A stretch of DNA of 64,000 nucleotides from Pterobdella sp. o SKG-2022 (taxonomy: Eukaryota; Annelida; Clitellata; Hirudinida; Piscicolidae): NCBI GenBank assembly GCA_964035795.1, contig OZ038320.1:23268589-23332588 (forward strand), read 5' to 3'. The translations under genes were made by a program, and so were the position numbers. This document shows, piece by piece, positions 12,301-24,757 of this stretch (position 1 is the first letter of the stretch; every line of letters begins with the position of its first letter). The notes under the pieces were generated by a model. It saw only the letters and a program-made list of their open reading frames with translations. It ran no database searches and was not told where the DNA came from.

Positions 12301-14496
12301 GAAGGTTCTAGAACTCGAAAATGAAAATAGACTTATAAATAATTCAAATTTTGGAAATGAAAAATCCCAAAACCAAAGTTTAAAGCAAAAACTCAAAAAG
12401 TTGTTATCAGTGAGTACACCTAACTTAAAATCAAATGAATCAGAACTGAATACTCCAACTACCTTTTACCATTCTTTGCCTCAAAACAAATTTCACATTG
12501 AAAAAAAAGATCAATCTACACAAGCTACTCTTAAAACAACCAATAGCCTCAGTAGATTATCTGGGAAGGATCCTGTAATGCTAGTAAAAGATTCACAAGA
12601 TGTGGTGAAAAACATAGTTGAAGACTCGGCACATTCCTTGAAAAACGATTTATCTAAAGATGGTTCATTTAACCATGAAAAAATTTCTTATATGAACGCA
12701 AGTAGGTTGTCTGATACATCTCTTAACCAAACAGAAGGAATTGAAAAGGTCTGGTTAGGTTTATAAATAGTTTAAGTTTGTTAGCCGTAAACTGAAAACT
12801 TCTACAATTTTAACGCATTTTTTTAAACGTAATTCATATTTCTAGTTATACAAGTGGTACATAGCGGCTTTAGAACTGTTCAACGTTGAAATAACAATCG
12901 CAAACGCTTACCAAGAACCAGATGTGGAACTGCTTGCTAAAGTGTCAAATTTCAATCAAAATTATATGTTTCCCGAAGATTGTCTGTTAAGCGCTCAAAT
13001 AACAGTTTTAGAGACTGGAATTAATGAAAAGAATGACTTAAATATACTTATATATAGGTAAACGTTTTGATTTTTCCTTAATCATCTTTCGTTAATAACT
13101 AAATTAATTATTTCAGAGTTTTTTGCTTAGAAAAAGTGCTTAAAAATTTCAAATATTTAAAACTTCACGAGTTGAAAGAAATTCTTTTTTGGAAGGAGCA
13201 ATATGACACAACTAATTCAAAAAATGCTCCTTTGCAAAGCTTTAGGAAATTTAAACTGAAGAATGTAACGACAGAAGTAAATCCTAAGAATATGTCATTT
13301 CAACAAAAATTAAATCAAAATCTTAGTAATGAATCAAAAAATCCAGAAATATATTTTATTGAAAAAACCCCATATTTAAAAAAAAGAAGAGAAAATGAAA
13401 AACACTATATTTTGAACGTAGATGAAAGTCATGGTCCCACAGAAATCCCTCACACCAATTTCAATAAACACACACCGCACCCCCACTACTTAAAGGACTT
13501 TAATCTGAATTACTTTCTTCATACTTTAAAACATAAAAATTCTCATGAAACACCAAAAGACAAAATACGGAATTTGGATTTATTAACGATTGATACTAGC
13601 CATTTAAATCGTCTTGACCCTCCGAAAAAAAGCCCACGAAGTATTGTGAACGAAGAATTCATGATTGAAAATCCTATATATACATCTTCATCTAGTTTCG
13701 AAGAAAGACTTGTCATTAATAAATCTTCGGACCCGTTAGCTTCTCAATCACGTAAGATTCTCTCAATAAACTTTAAGCTACTGAATGTACATTTTAACTT
13801 TAATACCTTTTCAGAGACATCGTATGTATTTTTCTTTAATATTTTGTAACGAAAAACATCAATATGTATACATTTGGTGTTCTTCGTTACAAAACTTTAA
13901 TACCTTATAAAGTATGAAATAAATATACAGTTAGTAGATCAAACAGTATTGAAATGGAAAATCGTATCACAAGAATGTACAAGTAAGAAAAATTGAAATA
14001 AAAACAAATAAATCAACTATTACAACTAATGACTTTATATTATTCAATCTGAATAGCCTACTGAGAGAATACGATAGCAAGACAAAGCGATATCCAAACG
14101 AACACACCAAGCCTAATAACGTGATGTCTACCATGTACTTCGTCAGTTTAAAAAATTTTAAACATTATAAACTTCAAGCTTAAACTAAAATTCGGAGACT
14201 CAACACATAAAATTAAAACCCACATTTTCTATAAAGTTTTTATATAAATATTATAAACAAAATAAATTTTAAATAATAAAACCAAGAAATATACTTTTAA
14301 AACTTCAGGGAAATAGTAATACATATTACTATTTATCCATTTAAATTTAAATTTAATTTTCATGAATATTTCATTCTTTCAGCCTTCAGACGGACTTCCC
14401 ATAGTAACACCACCTTCCTACTCTTTTGTAACGAACAACCCTCTTCCTACCACAACCCTTACTAGCATTTTTCATACCCCATTGACGAAGTACTGA
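9395..14496 (+). CDS. Eight-exon gene for an unrecognised 714-aa helical / low-complexity protein
   Basis: Proposed exons: 9395-9485, 11714-12132, 12212-12748, 12846-13057, 13117-13751, 13931-13982, 14057-14141 and 14383-14496. Together they make 2145 bases, 715 codons with the stop, and every junction keeps phase. Donors include GTAAAT, GTAAAC and GTAAGA, and most acceptors have pyrimidine tracts. The start exon (MASGLGKALPHWFSKSID...) lies in a GC-rich patch with ATGG context. It is separated by a 2.2-kb intron and is the least certain exon. Exon 2 is strongly helical (WLKRNYDKVLRAYKTVKNTW..., LNLYMAELTNLKNFHQTQL), reminiscent of a BAR-type or other helical bundle, but I cannot assign it. 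Exons 3 and 5 are Ser/Asn/Lys-rich and probably disordered. Exon 4 is a compact conserved-looking segment. The C-terminus is Pro/Thr-rich. No signal peptide is seen. Confidence 0.7.
10664..10676 (+). repeat. 13-bp direct repeat, left copy (candidate target-site duplication)
   Basis: TACAAGTGCGCTT, an exact match to 11219-11231. The two copies bracket the LINE fragment. Confidence 0.7.
10677..11218 (+). mobile_element. 5'-truncated LINE fragment (RT C-terminal region) in intron 1
   Basis: This 542-bp insert has sharply different base use from its flanks: C- and A-rich with little T or G. On the plus strand it reads LNKLQKIQNAAL..., HNMK-like TIHTKIVHEYI, and Thr/His/Pro-rich stretches, resembling the C-terminal tail of a non-LTR RT family whose copies carry LQxIQNxALR followed by His/Thr-rich sequence. 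Stops and frame changes show it is dead. Perfect 13-bp direct repeats flank it, the expected result of target-primed insertion of a 5'-truncated copy. Open frames within it (for example about 10608-11063) are element sequence, not host genes. Confidence 0.65.
11219..11231 (+). repeat. 13-bp direct repeat, right copy (candidate target-site duplication)
   Basis: Exact copy of 10664-10676. The bases just outside and inside the match differ, so the repeat is 13 bp as it stands. Confidence 0.7.
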
Positions 14497-14797
14497 TCAA
14501 CAGACAATATTGAACCATTTATTTAAAATCACTTCAAATTTAAGGTAATATATGTAAAAAAATTTTAATTGATTCTTAGACTGATATTACTGTATCTGCG
14601 TTTTAGTCCGTTAAAGATGTTTTGTAGAAGAAAAATTTTTAAATTAAAATTGTGATTCGAATGATTTTATGTATTCTTGATATATTTTTATATGAAAAAG
14701 TTAATAAATATTTTTCAAAAAAATTCAAGTTTTTGATATAAAACAATTGTTTAAAAGGAATAATTAAAAGGCAGTAATGTTTTTAAGACTTCAGTAA

Positions 14798-17148
14798 TCA
14801 TCGAATTAAAAAATTCTGCATCAACACCAACTTTTTTTTTGGTTTTTCACAACTCATTGTTTGTTTAACTTCTTTTTTAACTTCATCGTGTTCTTTATTT
14901 TTTTGCAGTGTTTCTCTACTAGATAAACTTTTTGTGAGTTTACTTTTGGGTTTAACTGACTTGTAGAGTCTGTCGAAAATGTTGATTTTTTGAGAAGTTC
15001 CATTAGTTTTCATTGAAGTCGATTCTTTTGAGTGCTGAATGGGGTTATTTTTAGAAGTATGGGTATCATATAAAGAGCTTCTTGACTGCGACGTCGACAT
15101 GGGGGCATTAATTTGATTGGTTTTAGCTTGTGGCAGTTTTTGAAGGGAAGTTTTATGTTGAGAAGTTTTACTTTTTCTATATGATAATGATCTTTGGAAC
15201 TTTACTGGTGTTTTTGTAGAACTAGGTTTTCTGCAGCTTTCGTAAAAAATATTTTTTTTGATTTTATGATAAAAAAGAGGCTGTTTTATTTCTTCAAAGA
15301 TATCTCTCAAAATTTCGTCGTGTTCTTCGTCTTCGAATAAGTTGCATTTGTTGATAAATTTAATGTAGGATTTTCTGCATAGCTCAGCTAAGGTTCTCAC
15401 ATTCGTTTTCTGATATTTCCAAATTTCAATCATCTTTTCAAACTTCATATAATCTTTTTCATAATATTCATTCAATTCTAAAAACTCTATCATGAATCCA
15501 TTCAAATAGCAACCACTTTGGATAAGTATCTCAAAAACTCTACAATTTCCCATTAAATAAGCGATTTCCATTGGTGAATACAATCGAACTTCAGGAATAT
15601 TACAGAAGTCACATGCAGTTTGAATGTTGAACTTTTTCACCAAGTTGTAGATTTTCACCACTTCATCAACATCTGCCCCATTTCTTTTGGGAGTTTTTGA
15701 CACATGAATTTAAAAAAAAACTAGTAATCAAACAAGCAAAATACCTTATTAAACTCAAAACAGTCTCGATATTGTCATTATCGGCTTCTGAATCAATTTT
15801 TGAGCCCAAGATAGCATAAACCAAGGGTGAGACGGCTCCTGGAAGGTTTTGTTTTGCGCCTAGGTTCAACAATAAGTCTGTGCAATACTGCTGATTTTTA
15901 AAAGACGATATCATCAACGGCGTCATTCCTGACGAACATTTTGCATTCAAATTGCAACCTTCAGAAACCAACATCGGGATAATTTCTAAATGTGAGTTAA
16001 TGACTGCGTAATGAAGAGCTGTTTTATTCATTAGATCTTTTGCTTCGACGTTGGAGTCACATCGCAAAAACGTTTCTACTATTTGCGATGGCAAAAAATA
16101 TTTTACTGCCAATAAAAATGGCGTTTCTGAATTGAAGTCTTGTAAGTTAGGGTCTGCTCCTAAATATAGCAGTTTTTCGATCAACTCGATGTTTCCATGT
16201 TTTACAGCCCAATGAAGAGCACTTTTTCCATACTCTTTATCTCTCAAATTGATTGTAGATAAATCATCTATCTTGTCAATAATCAAATCAACGATTTCGT
16301 GAAAATTGTTTTTGCACGCCAGAAGCAACGGTGTTAACCCATTGCAGTTTGGGTGGTTAGGAAAATGAGATAAATTTGAATAAAGGAAATCAACAATTTC
16401 TAAATTTCCTTTTTCTACCGCTAAGTGTAAAGTGGTTTCGTTGTTGTAGTTTTTCGTGTTAACTTGAGAGCATTGTTGTATGAGTAACCTCACCATTGAA
16501 ACATGCTCTCCTTTGATGGCATACATTAAAGGAGTCTCTCCTTTTGAATCTAATGAGTTTACATTGGCTTTGAGCGATAAAAGTTGTCTAGCTACAGATT
16601 GGAAACCGTATTTTGCAGCTAAATGAAGCGCAGTACGCTGACTGAGTGGGTGTTTTGAGTTAGGATCTGCTCCGGCGTCCAACAAAATCTGTAAGCGATT
16701 AGGAAATATAATTATTTAACATTTTGATACTATTTTTATCTTTTATTGTAACCTTTAAAAACTCAGGTTTTCCACTGTTTTCTAGTGTTAGTAATAACAC
16801 AGGAACACGAGAACTATCTACTTCATTTGGATTTTGACCAAGTTTTAATGCCCTTTTTAATGAAAGTAAATCATTATTTTTGATTGCATAAGCTAAGGAA
16901 TTGACTTTTGTAGGTAGCGTTCTATGAGAATGCCTCAATTGAGATGAACGTGAGAATTTAGGAGGTTCACTTTTTGGTAGTCGTATTTTAGTTGGTGTAG
17001 CTAGCAGTGATGATTTGTATTGAGAATTTCTAGGTGTGTAGTTAATTGATTGACTTTCTTGGTTGTATTGACTTTGATAACTCCGGAAAGCAGATTTTTG
17101 TTTATTTGATAAAGTTATTTTGTTACGAAAAGATGATGTGAAATCCAT
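14798..17148 (-). CDS. Ankyrin-repeat protein with SOCS-box-like segment, 741 aa
   Basis: Minus-strand exons 17148-16753, 16688-15745 and 15683-14798 total 2226 bases, 742 codons with the stop, in phase at both junctions. The second junction restores an ankyrin helix (...LSLIR|NGADVDEV). The first about 100 residues are Ser/Gln/Arg-rich and probably disordered. Roughly ten ankyrin repeats follow (RTALHLAAKYG, GETPLMYAIKG, ETTLHLAVEKGNLEIVDFL, KSALHWAVKHGNIELIEKLL, KTALHYAVINSHLEII, and so on). After the repeats, NVRTLAELCRKSYIKFI fits the BC-box of SOCS boxes (LxxLCRxxIR), which in ASB proteins binds Elongin B/C and makes a Cullin-5 ubiquitin ligase adaptor. This is inferred by family. The final about 150 residues are basic and Ser/Lys-rich. 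It is convergent with the preceding gene, about 300 bp apart. Confidence 0.85.
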
Positions 17149-18216
17149 TTTCGAGTAAAACGTTATGGAACAAACTTTGTCATTTTAAAATTTCAAGAAC
17201 AAAGTCAAACAAAGATAAAATTTTCGAACTTTTATTCATTTGCACACTTACTATAGAAATATAATTGTATTCAATATCATGAATGAAAGCCTATAACAGT
17301 CAAGTTACAACAATAGCTATCAATACAAACATATTTTATACAGCCATTACATACTTGAAAATATTAAAAAATTGAATTCAAAAACTGATTTTGTTTAAAT
17401 CTATATTACTGAGCAAGACTAATAGTTAAATAAAAGCAAAACTGGCTTAAGCTCAAAGTGAACCAGTGGTCTAGCTAATTAGTTTAAAGTCATTTGCATA
17501 CACAAATATATATCTTGATCAATAGACTTAAGTGTGAATAAAATTGTTATTTTCCAATATGTTATGAAAAGGTCATTTATCTATCTCTGAACCATTACAA
17601 AAATATAAAAAAATTAATTTTTAAAACAAATTTTTTATAAAAATAAAATTCAAAACCCAGTATAAAATGCAACAAACTAACGGAATGATTTAGAAACACA
17701 AGTCTCAAATCTTGACGACTTTATATTAAAATGATTGAATAATGATACTTCCAACAAGTCCCTACCGGTTTACTGTACTCAAAAACATCACGAGGTTGTC
17801 AGAGTTAGATGAGAAATTGCGTTTCGAATACTATGATTAAATAAATTTTTATTTGAAAATTTTAAATAAAAATTATTCAAAGAAATTCGACTAAAAGTGT
17901 GTTTGAAAATTGCATTTGACTATGCTACAGTAAGCAAAAATTAATATGATATGAGTGTTATAAGATGACTTAGAATAAATAATTTGAGTACAATCATAAG
18001 TGAATCAACTTGAGTTAGAAGAAGCAAACTTTTAAATTTAATTTTATTTTGAAAAAAAATTTTGAATTTAAAAAATAAATTCTAAACCGTTTTTGTCGGA
18101 CCAAATCGAATTGAAGCTTAAACATTTTGTTACTATGAAAGAAAATAAAAGCTTTTCACAGATTAGCTGATTTAAAAAAATCCAGCAAAAAAAATTTTAT
18201 AAAAATTTTTGAAATT
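17149..18216. other. AT-rich spacer between two minus-strand genes
   Basis: No gene is supported. Two locally GC-richer patches (about 17.44-17.48 and 17.74-17.83 kb) could be extra 3' exons of the sema-like gene if the alternative donor near 18.3 kb is used, but neither is convincing. Confidence 0.35.
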
Positions 18217-19918
18217 TTATAAAAATAATCTAAGCGCTAGAGTTGATAGTAAGAGAAAATGATGAGTTAGAGTGACAATGGCAGCCTTATTGCTTCTCAT
18301 GACACAGCCCTCAACTAGGTGCAACATACCAGCTTGCAATGAAACGCCAGAAACATCGAGGATCTTTTTAACCACTCCAATAGTTTTTCCTGCTTCGTTT
18401 GATGAGAGCAGCCCAAGCCCTCCGAAACTAGGAATTTGTGCTATACATCCAAACAATACTTTTATTTCTTTTCCTATTGACGCTTCAACTACGCTTAAGC
18501 CTGTTACCACATTTGCTAGATAGTCTTCAGTAGATGGAGCTGTTTGAAGATTCAGATTTTATATAGTTTTTTTAAGTGTGTAACTAGAAAAAGTTAAAAT
18601 AATCACCTTCACAAGCAGCAGAAGCTTGGCCAGGCCTCAAATGAACTCGAATCCGAGTAAGCCTGTCTTTGTTCCATCTGCCGCATAAAACCTGGTCTAT
18701 CATCGACCAGCATATATACTCCCCTTTGTAACTTATTCCTCCCAGCTGAAAAAGATAGTATCTGTTGGGAAATAATTTCATTAAATTTTTTCAAACATTC
18801 TCCATTCAGTTACTTGAGGAATGAACTGTCTACAACTTTTTCATTCACGATGGAAGCTTGTTCAGAAACATTTGAAACGTGGTATAAGAGAATTGTTGTC
18901 TCTATACTTTCAAGTTGTTTTTTTATCTTTATAACTTGAAGAAACAAATGCACACAATTTTTTGCGGGAATGAGCAGTAAATCATTCATAGGCCTGTATG
19001 CATGAGTCTCTTCAAATGCTTCTTTCACAAGTTCAGAAACTAATTGAGAACACTCCATCAGATCAAAAATACTATCAGTTTCCAAGACTGGGTAGTCAAT
19101 CGATAGCATACCGCATTTTGATTTCAGCTTTCGAATTTGAACAATACTTTGTTTATCTCCGAATTGTGACAAATCAAAAGTTTGTAAAACAAAATATATT
19201 TCTTTATCATGCATTGCGACAGGTCCCACATGACCATACTCCAAACTTTTCGAGTCTTTGTACAACAACCTTAATTCACTCGAGTTTGTGAGTTTATTAC
19301 TTAATTTATTTTTATTCCTATTTATGTATCGAAAATTTTTTGAAAATTTATCGAAAATCTTTTCGAAAGAATTTCTTTCGTTTGTAATCTCTTTACAATT
19401 AGATCCATTCCCTTTTTCTGAATATCTTATCATTGATGAGTTTTTGAAATTTTCTGATGATGTGGTATGTTTGTTTGCACATGGATTAGCCAACAACAGA
19501 GTGAATCTGCTTTCGTCTTTCGTTTTGGTTTGTATGAGAAGCAATTCAGAAGAAGAATCATATGATATTGATCTTACATGCATTTCAATTTTTTCTTGAA
19601 TTTCTAGATTAGCAACTTTTGTCGTATATGTTTGACATCCTATTTCGTTAATTTTTTTCAAAATAATAGTTTCTCCATTATCTTTTATGGAATGAATCTA
19701 GAGTTTGAAATAATTTATTCCTCAAAGTAATAAACTGAATTTTATTTAAAAATTAACATGAAAATAAAGGAAATTATAAAAAATCATACATTGATCGAAT
19801 AGACCGGTTTGTTATCAGCATTGAAGTGAGCTGCAGTATGGATCAGAATGGGACTCACATCGGTTCCTATCAATGAGATCAGTGAACTCAATAGTATCCA
19901 TATATTTGAAAAACTCAT
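18217..19918 (-). CDS. Secreted or GPI-type 496-aa protein, tentative sema-like propeller
   Basis: Minus-strand exons 19918-19790, 19697-18814, 18761-18607 and 18539-18217 sum to 1491 bases, 497 codons with the stop. Every junction keeps phase, and the GT/AG sites are clear. The N-terminus is a signal peptide (MSFSNIWILLSSLISLIGTD). Conserved-looking Cys residues and beta-strand-rich blocks follow: MHVRSISYDSSSELLLI; HVGPVAMHDKEIYFVLQTF; IVQIRKLKSKCG; NVVTGLSVVEASIGKEIKVL. Their order resembles the blades of semaphorin/plexin sema domains, which are about 500 aa, but the match is weak. The C-terminus ends in a hydrophobic tail (HHFLLLSTLALRLFL) after small residues, as in GPI-anchor signals. 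An alternative donor (GTATGT, about 18.29 kb) could instead splice to further exons. A secreted protein is well supported; the family is not. Confidence 0.7.
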
Positions 19919-21397
19919 TATAACTTTTCAACTTTATTTTTCATAACATATTACTGTTTTAATTTCTAAAAGCAGTTAAATATGGCCTAAAAGCTTACAA
20001 GAGTATCATATTCACAAAATCAAGCGAATGAATAACCACGTCTAGTCCATCAATATGAGATGCGTGCAGAAACAATCTCAAATATACACTATACAAACGC
20101 AATATACTAGATGTATGATTGGAGCAATTTTAAAAGACATTTAGTTTCGAGGTTGTTTCTATGATTAAGAGATTATTAAAATGGCTACTTTGCTAGTGCC
20201 AAAATCATTACACGCGCAAAAAATTAACTTTCTAATGATATTTATTTGCGATTTTTTTATCTGTATAGTAATCGACAAATATCAGATTAACGAAAGAAGG
20301 CAATGAAAACATGGGATAATAATGAGATATTGTCATTGCTTTAAGTCCTGTAACCAATGTCCTCAAACGCTTGTTTGAAAATTTATCTAAAAAAAGTTTT
20401 TCATTATTAAAAAACTAAAAAATAATTTTAGAAGTTTAAGTTGTATGAATATCAAAAAAATCTTATATAGTCTAGCCTATATTTTCTTGTTTGTAAAGAA
20501 AATTTACCGAAATTCCCCCCAAAGATATATTGAATGCACTAAAGTCCTTTGATCTCTTCATAAGGTTATCTTGAAATAATGTTAGAGTTTAATTATTTTT
20601 TATTTTCGTACAGATAGCATATATGCAACGTGCAATCTCATTACTGGTCTGCCTCATGACCAATGAATCATGCGTGCTGCAAATACTATCAGATGCAATC
20701 AAAATTTATCTCGTTCAATGTAATTTTTGGTCAATCCAAATTGATTTTCTATTTCTAATTTTATTGAAAAAAAAATATATGTTTTTAAATATAAAATAAA
20801 ACAATAAAATCAAAAATCGATGAATAATCTTTCCTTCTATGAGTATTTTTCTATAAAAACTCTAAATAATACATTTCAATTTGATAAATTTCTCAAACGT
20901 AACCCTGCTATGAGCCTTAATAAAATTTTAGACTTAAAAAGTTTTGATTTAGATAGAAAGATCATTTTGACGGGGAAATACTTGGTAAATCTCAATCCAG
21001 TTGTCTTATCGTTTCGGATGCAGTCGCAACATTGCGTCTGATGAATTGAGATAACTTTTGGTCCAGTTGCCCACACGTCTGCTATTGATCTATGTTTTTT
21101 CAGAATTGTCAAGTAGAGATCAATTTGAAAGTGTTTCCATTAAATATAAAGTGTATTTATGTTTTTTCGCAAAACTTTTTTAATACTTTTTTAAAACTTA
21201 ATTTCTATAAAAGCTGATTTTTTGTAAGCTTAATTATATTTTTTTATATATCGAACGCTCTATGTCTATCTTTCACCATGTAACTATAGTATGTTTTAGA
21301 TTTAAATCGACCAAACGTGTATAACTGCTTTTTTATTTATTAATAATATCTTATCGTTAAAATTCTATAAGATCTTTTTTTTCATCGAGTAAACTCA
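19919..21397. other. Divergent intergenic region between the sema-like gene and the C1orf198 homologue
   Basis: About 1.5 kb separating two genes transcribed away from each other, so it should hold both promoters. It is AT-rich with no recognisable core-promoter element. Open frames at 20820-21041 and 20876-21112 overlap on opposite strands and have no family features. Confidence 0.45.
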
Positions 21398-22726
21398 ATG
21401 GATGAGTTGAAAACAGAGTATTTCGCTAATACAAACAGTCTTTTCAAAGTGACACATTTTAATAAACTATTTTTTTATGGAACTAATTAATATACTTGAT
21501 TGTAGGCGTTTATAGAAGACATTTCAGAAGTGAAAAAAAGTTTTGGATCTTCTTGGGATAAGTTATCTATTGAAAAACAAGCCTTGTTAATCAATGAATT
21601 CTATAACTTAGAAGAAAATCGTTCCAAGAATGGAGATAGTGTAGAGGATAACGTAATATACAATTACGAAAACTATTACAGCTTACTAAATGTAAATTCA
21701 GAAAAGGCTTTAGTTGCTGATTTTGAAAATGATACTACTGTGAGTGTTCTGAATTAGAAGAACCATTATTTATAAGTTTTAAGAATTTATTTTTTGATAA
21801 AATTTTTATTTAATATTCAATAATTTTCAAAAGTGTTGGACATGGCTTGATGAACATTCTACTCCTTTTTCATGGAAAAGCAAGGTTTAATAATTTCCAT
21901 TGAAAAATTGAATAACAAGTTGAAAGTATTTGCAACATAAATTTTATTGCTTTTAGAGTCAAGAAAATCTTAGATTAGCTGACTTATTTATTGAAAGCGA
22001 AATTGCTAATAAGTTAAATAAAAATAAAGCTAAGGTTGTTAAAACTAGTTCTGATCCTCAAAATAAGACCACCAATTTTCCAAAAGATCAAACTGATATT
22101 TCATCAACCAATGAAATAGAGATGATGTTTCAAAGATTTGGTTTAAAATCTACTGTTTCAGATGAAACAAGTTCAGATAATTCCATAAGCAAAATGCTGC
22201 ATAAAAAACTAGTTACTAAAGTTCCTTCATCACCATTGGATGAAACTTTGGTACAAGAAAAAAATGAAAAAATTTTAACTATTGAAGAAGTTGAAAACAT
22301 TGATGAAAGTTTAGAGGGTCTCAATAAAATACAAAATAGTGAAAATGATATAATGAATGTTACTAATATGGAAATGTCAGACTGTATTAATAAACACAAT
22401 CAAAAAGGAATTGATTTTAGAAATAAAGACTTCAAAATAACCTTGAACCGCGATGTTGGGGAAAGTAGTACAGATGATTTTGTTTCTGGAACTGGTGAAA
22501 ATCTAAAAGAGCTATACAGCAACATTGAAAAGCCATTTAGAAATTTATCAAACACTTCTGATAGTGTTTGTGAAGATGATGTTGTTGTTTTTCAACCAAA
22601 ATCAGAAGTAAATCTTATTCAAATTGATTAATGTTCAATTGAAAAAGATTTTATAATTTGTATTATAAAAACTTGCAGGCCATGGCTATCAAAAAAACAG
22701 GATTTGATTTTCTAGATAATTGGTGA
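21398..22726 (+). CDS. C1orf198: C1orf198 homologue (DUF4706 family), 327 aa
   Basis: Exons 21398-21448, 21506-21739, 21957-22607 and 22679-22726 total 984 bases, 327 codons plus stop, all phase 0 at the junctions. The N-terminal block (YFANTNSLFKAFIEDISEVKKSFGSSWDKLSIEKQALLI, split by the first intron) matches the DUF4706 signature seen in human C1orf198, where a Tyr-Phe start is followed by a ...YGPEWARLPPAQQDEII-like helix. The last exon encodes KKTGFDFLDNW and then stop, essentially identical to the family's C-terminal end. The predicted length equals that I recall for the human protein. The middle is acidic, Ser/Asn-rich and probably disordered. Function is unknown in the family. Reading through the third donor (GTAAAT) gives a shorter frame ending at 22631 that lacks the conserved tail, which I regard as intron read-through. 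Confidence 0.9.
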
Positions 22727-24433
22727 AAACAGTAATTTACAACTTTTGTTTTTTTTTGCCAAAATAATCATAAGAATATCTATGATATCTATATGCATTA
22801 AACCTCCTCTTGACGTTCAAACTCAGGAAAAAGTGTGATTTAAGTTTTTTTTTTGAATTGTTAAATTTAAAATGTCTAATACTTTTTAACACTTAGCCAA
22901 TGTGCCAACAAAACTTTTCAAAATTATGTTTCAATATACTCCACTTAGAATGTCTTTTTACACCATTGATAACCTTCTTTTTTGATTTACTGCCTTATTA
23001 GCTACACACAAGTTTTATTTTATGATATATCTAATTGTTTCTTTATAAATTCTGATATCAAAAAACGCATGCAATTTTTAATAAATTCCATTCGATTTTA
23101 ATTCATACTTTTTGTGTTGTTTATTCTTATTTTTAAATATACATATAATCTTCGCAAGACTATGTTTTCAGTTTGTATTAAGTAAATATTCAGATTATTT
23201 TTCAAACTAAAGAAGTTTTGAAAGAATTTTGTGTGTCTATACAATTTCATCTGACCTATAGAATATTGCTTTAATGAAAAAAAAACTAAGTATTGAATAA
23301 GTTAATAGAATTACTCATATGCTTTGATTAATTATATCAATCTTATTTTTGAGTTTCTTACTAGCAAACTCAAAAACGCAATAAGGTAAAAATAATAGGC
23401 AAGTTTGATTGAAGATAAGGCAACCCTCTAAAGCGATAATGCCATTTGCAAATTCTTTCGCTTACTATTTAATGGAATTTAAAACGTTCTTAAACTTAGG
23501 TTCATCTGTAGAACTTCTGAGCATAAGTGAAAAAGAAAAAAATTATTGGTATTTAAGATTTTTATCTATTATCTTCAGGTTTACAAATGTTTTATCCATT
23601 CTAGTTAAACTTATTGATAGTATAATATGGATTAAATATTAAGTTTCTTAGAAAATATTTCGAAATCTTAGCTTCACCAAATTGATTAGAGTAAAAAATT
23701 GAACTTTAAAAATAATATAATCATGTTTTAAAAACTGTCCAAAAACCTTAAAATGAGGTATAAAAACTTATTCTGAACATATAAAGTATAAATGGAAATA
23801 AAGCTTTATGCTTCATAAGCTGCATACAAGTAAATATTGACGTTTGAAAGATTCGACAGAGAAGAAATATTTAAAAAATAGTCACTATAATCCAAATAAA
23901 GACAATCAAGAAAACAATTTTAATGAAATTTTTGTATGCATTCATATCCTTTTTTATAACATTTCAAAACATGTGAACAATATTGAAGAGATCACACGTT
24001 ATATTATTGGAAAAACTAAGTAAGAAATATAAGAAAGCAACAATCGCATGAGTTTTAAGCATAACTCTTGGTCCCAAACTTTGAAAAAAATTTTACTTTA
24101 GTATAAATGTTATAAGAAAAACGAAAAAATGAAATTTTGATTAGTTTTCAAAGAATCCTTCAAAAGCTGTAAAAACTAGATCAGTTTGTTCCATTCACAT
24201 CACGTTGCGTGCCTATTGTGAGTCAAACAAAAAGGAAGTTTTGAGCAGTTTGGCTTGATGGATTGACTTCATTATGACCTCGATTCATTCCTTTTGGCAT
24301 CGATCATGAATTAACAGGTCGTGAAATTATTGTTTTCAGACCAAGCGAATCATTTTATCAAGAAACCAATCAATTAGATGAGGGTCTTAGCTGCTGAAAA
24401 GATTACAAATCATAAAAATGTTTAAATAAACAT

Positions 24434-24655
24434 TTATTCAGGCATTAAAAATGAAGAAGACAAATCATTTATGCATTTATATGTGGAAGCAATTGCTGTA
24501 TGATTAAATCGAAATGATGCTTCAAACTTCGGTACGATATGCCCCCATAAAACGAGCTTGTTGATTGCATTTTCAATGTATGCCTTTGAAATATTGTTAG
24601 TTACATATACTTTTAAAGAGCTTGAACTCAATTTAATGCTGGGTTAATTTTGAAT
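24434..24655 (-). other. Exon-like minus-strand frame, possible orphan terminal exon or pseudogene
   Basis: An open frame of about 70 codons ends in LMPE and then stop. A possible acceptor (AACCCAG) precedes it. The segment NKLVLWGHIVPKFEASF... followed by an SSSFLM end faintly resembles the C-terminus of zinc-type dehydrogenases / enoyl-CoA reductases (short helix, G-x-I-x-P, then an Ala helix). No upstream exons are visible, so it could be a chance frame. Confidence 0.2.
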
Positions 24656-24738
24656 TTTTTTGAACGTTTATGCTTTTTGAGAAGTTTAATATTTTTTCAA
24701 ACAAAAATCAACTAAAAATTTAATTTTCTGTATATTAT

Positions 24739-24757
24739 TATATATATATATATATAG
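24739..24757. repeat. (TA)n dinucleotide microsatellite
   Basis: About nine uninterrupted TA units within an AT-rich region; likely polymorphic. Confidence 0.85.
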
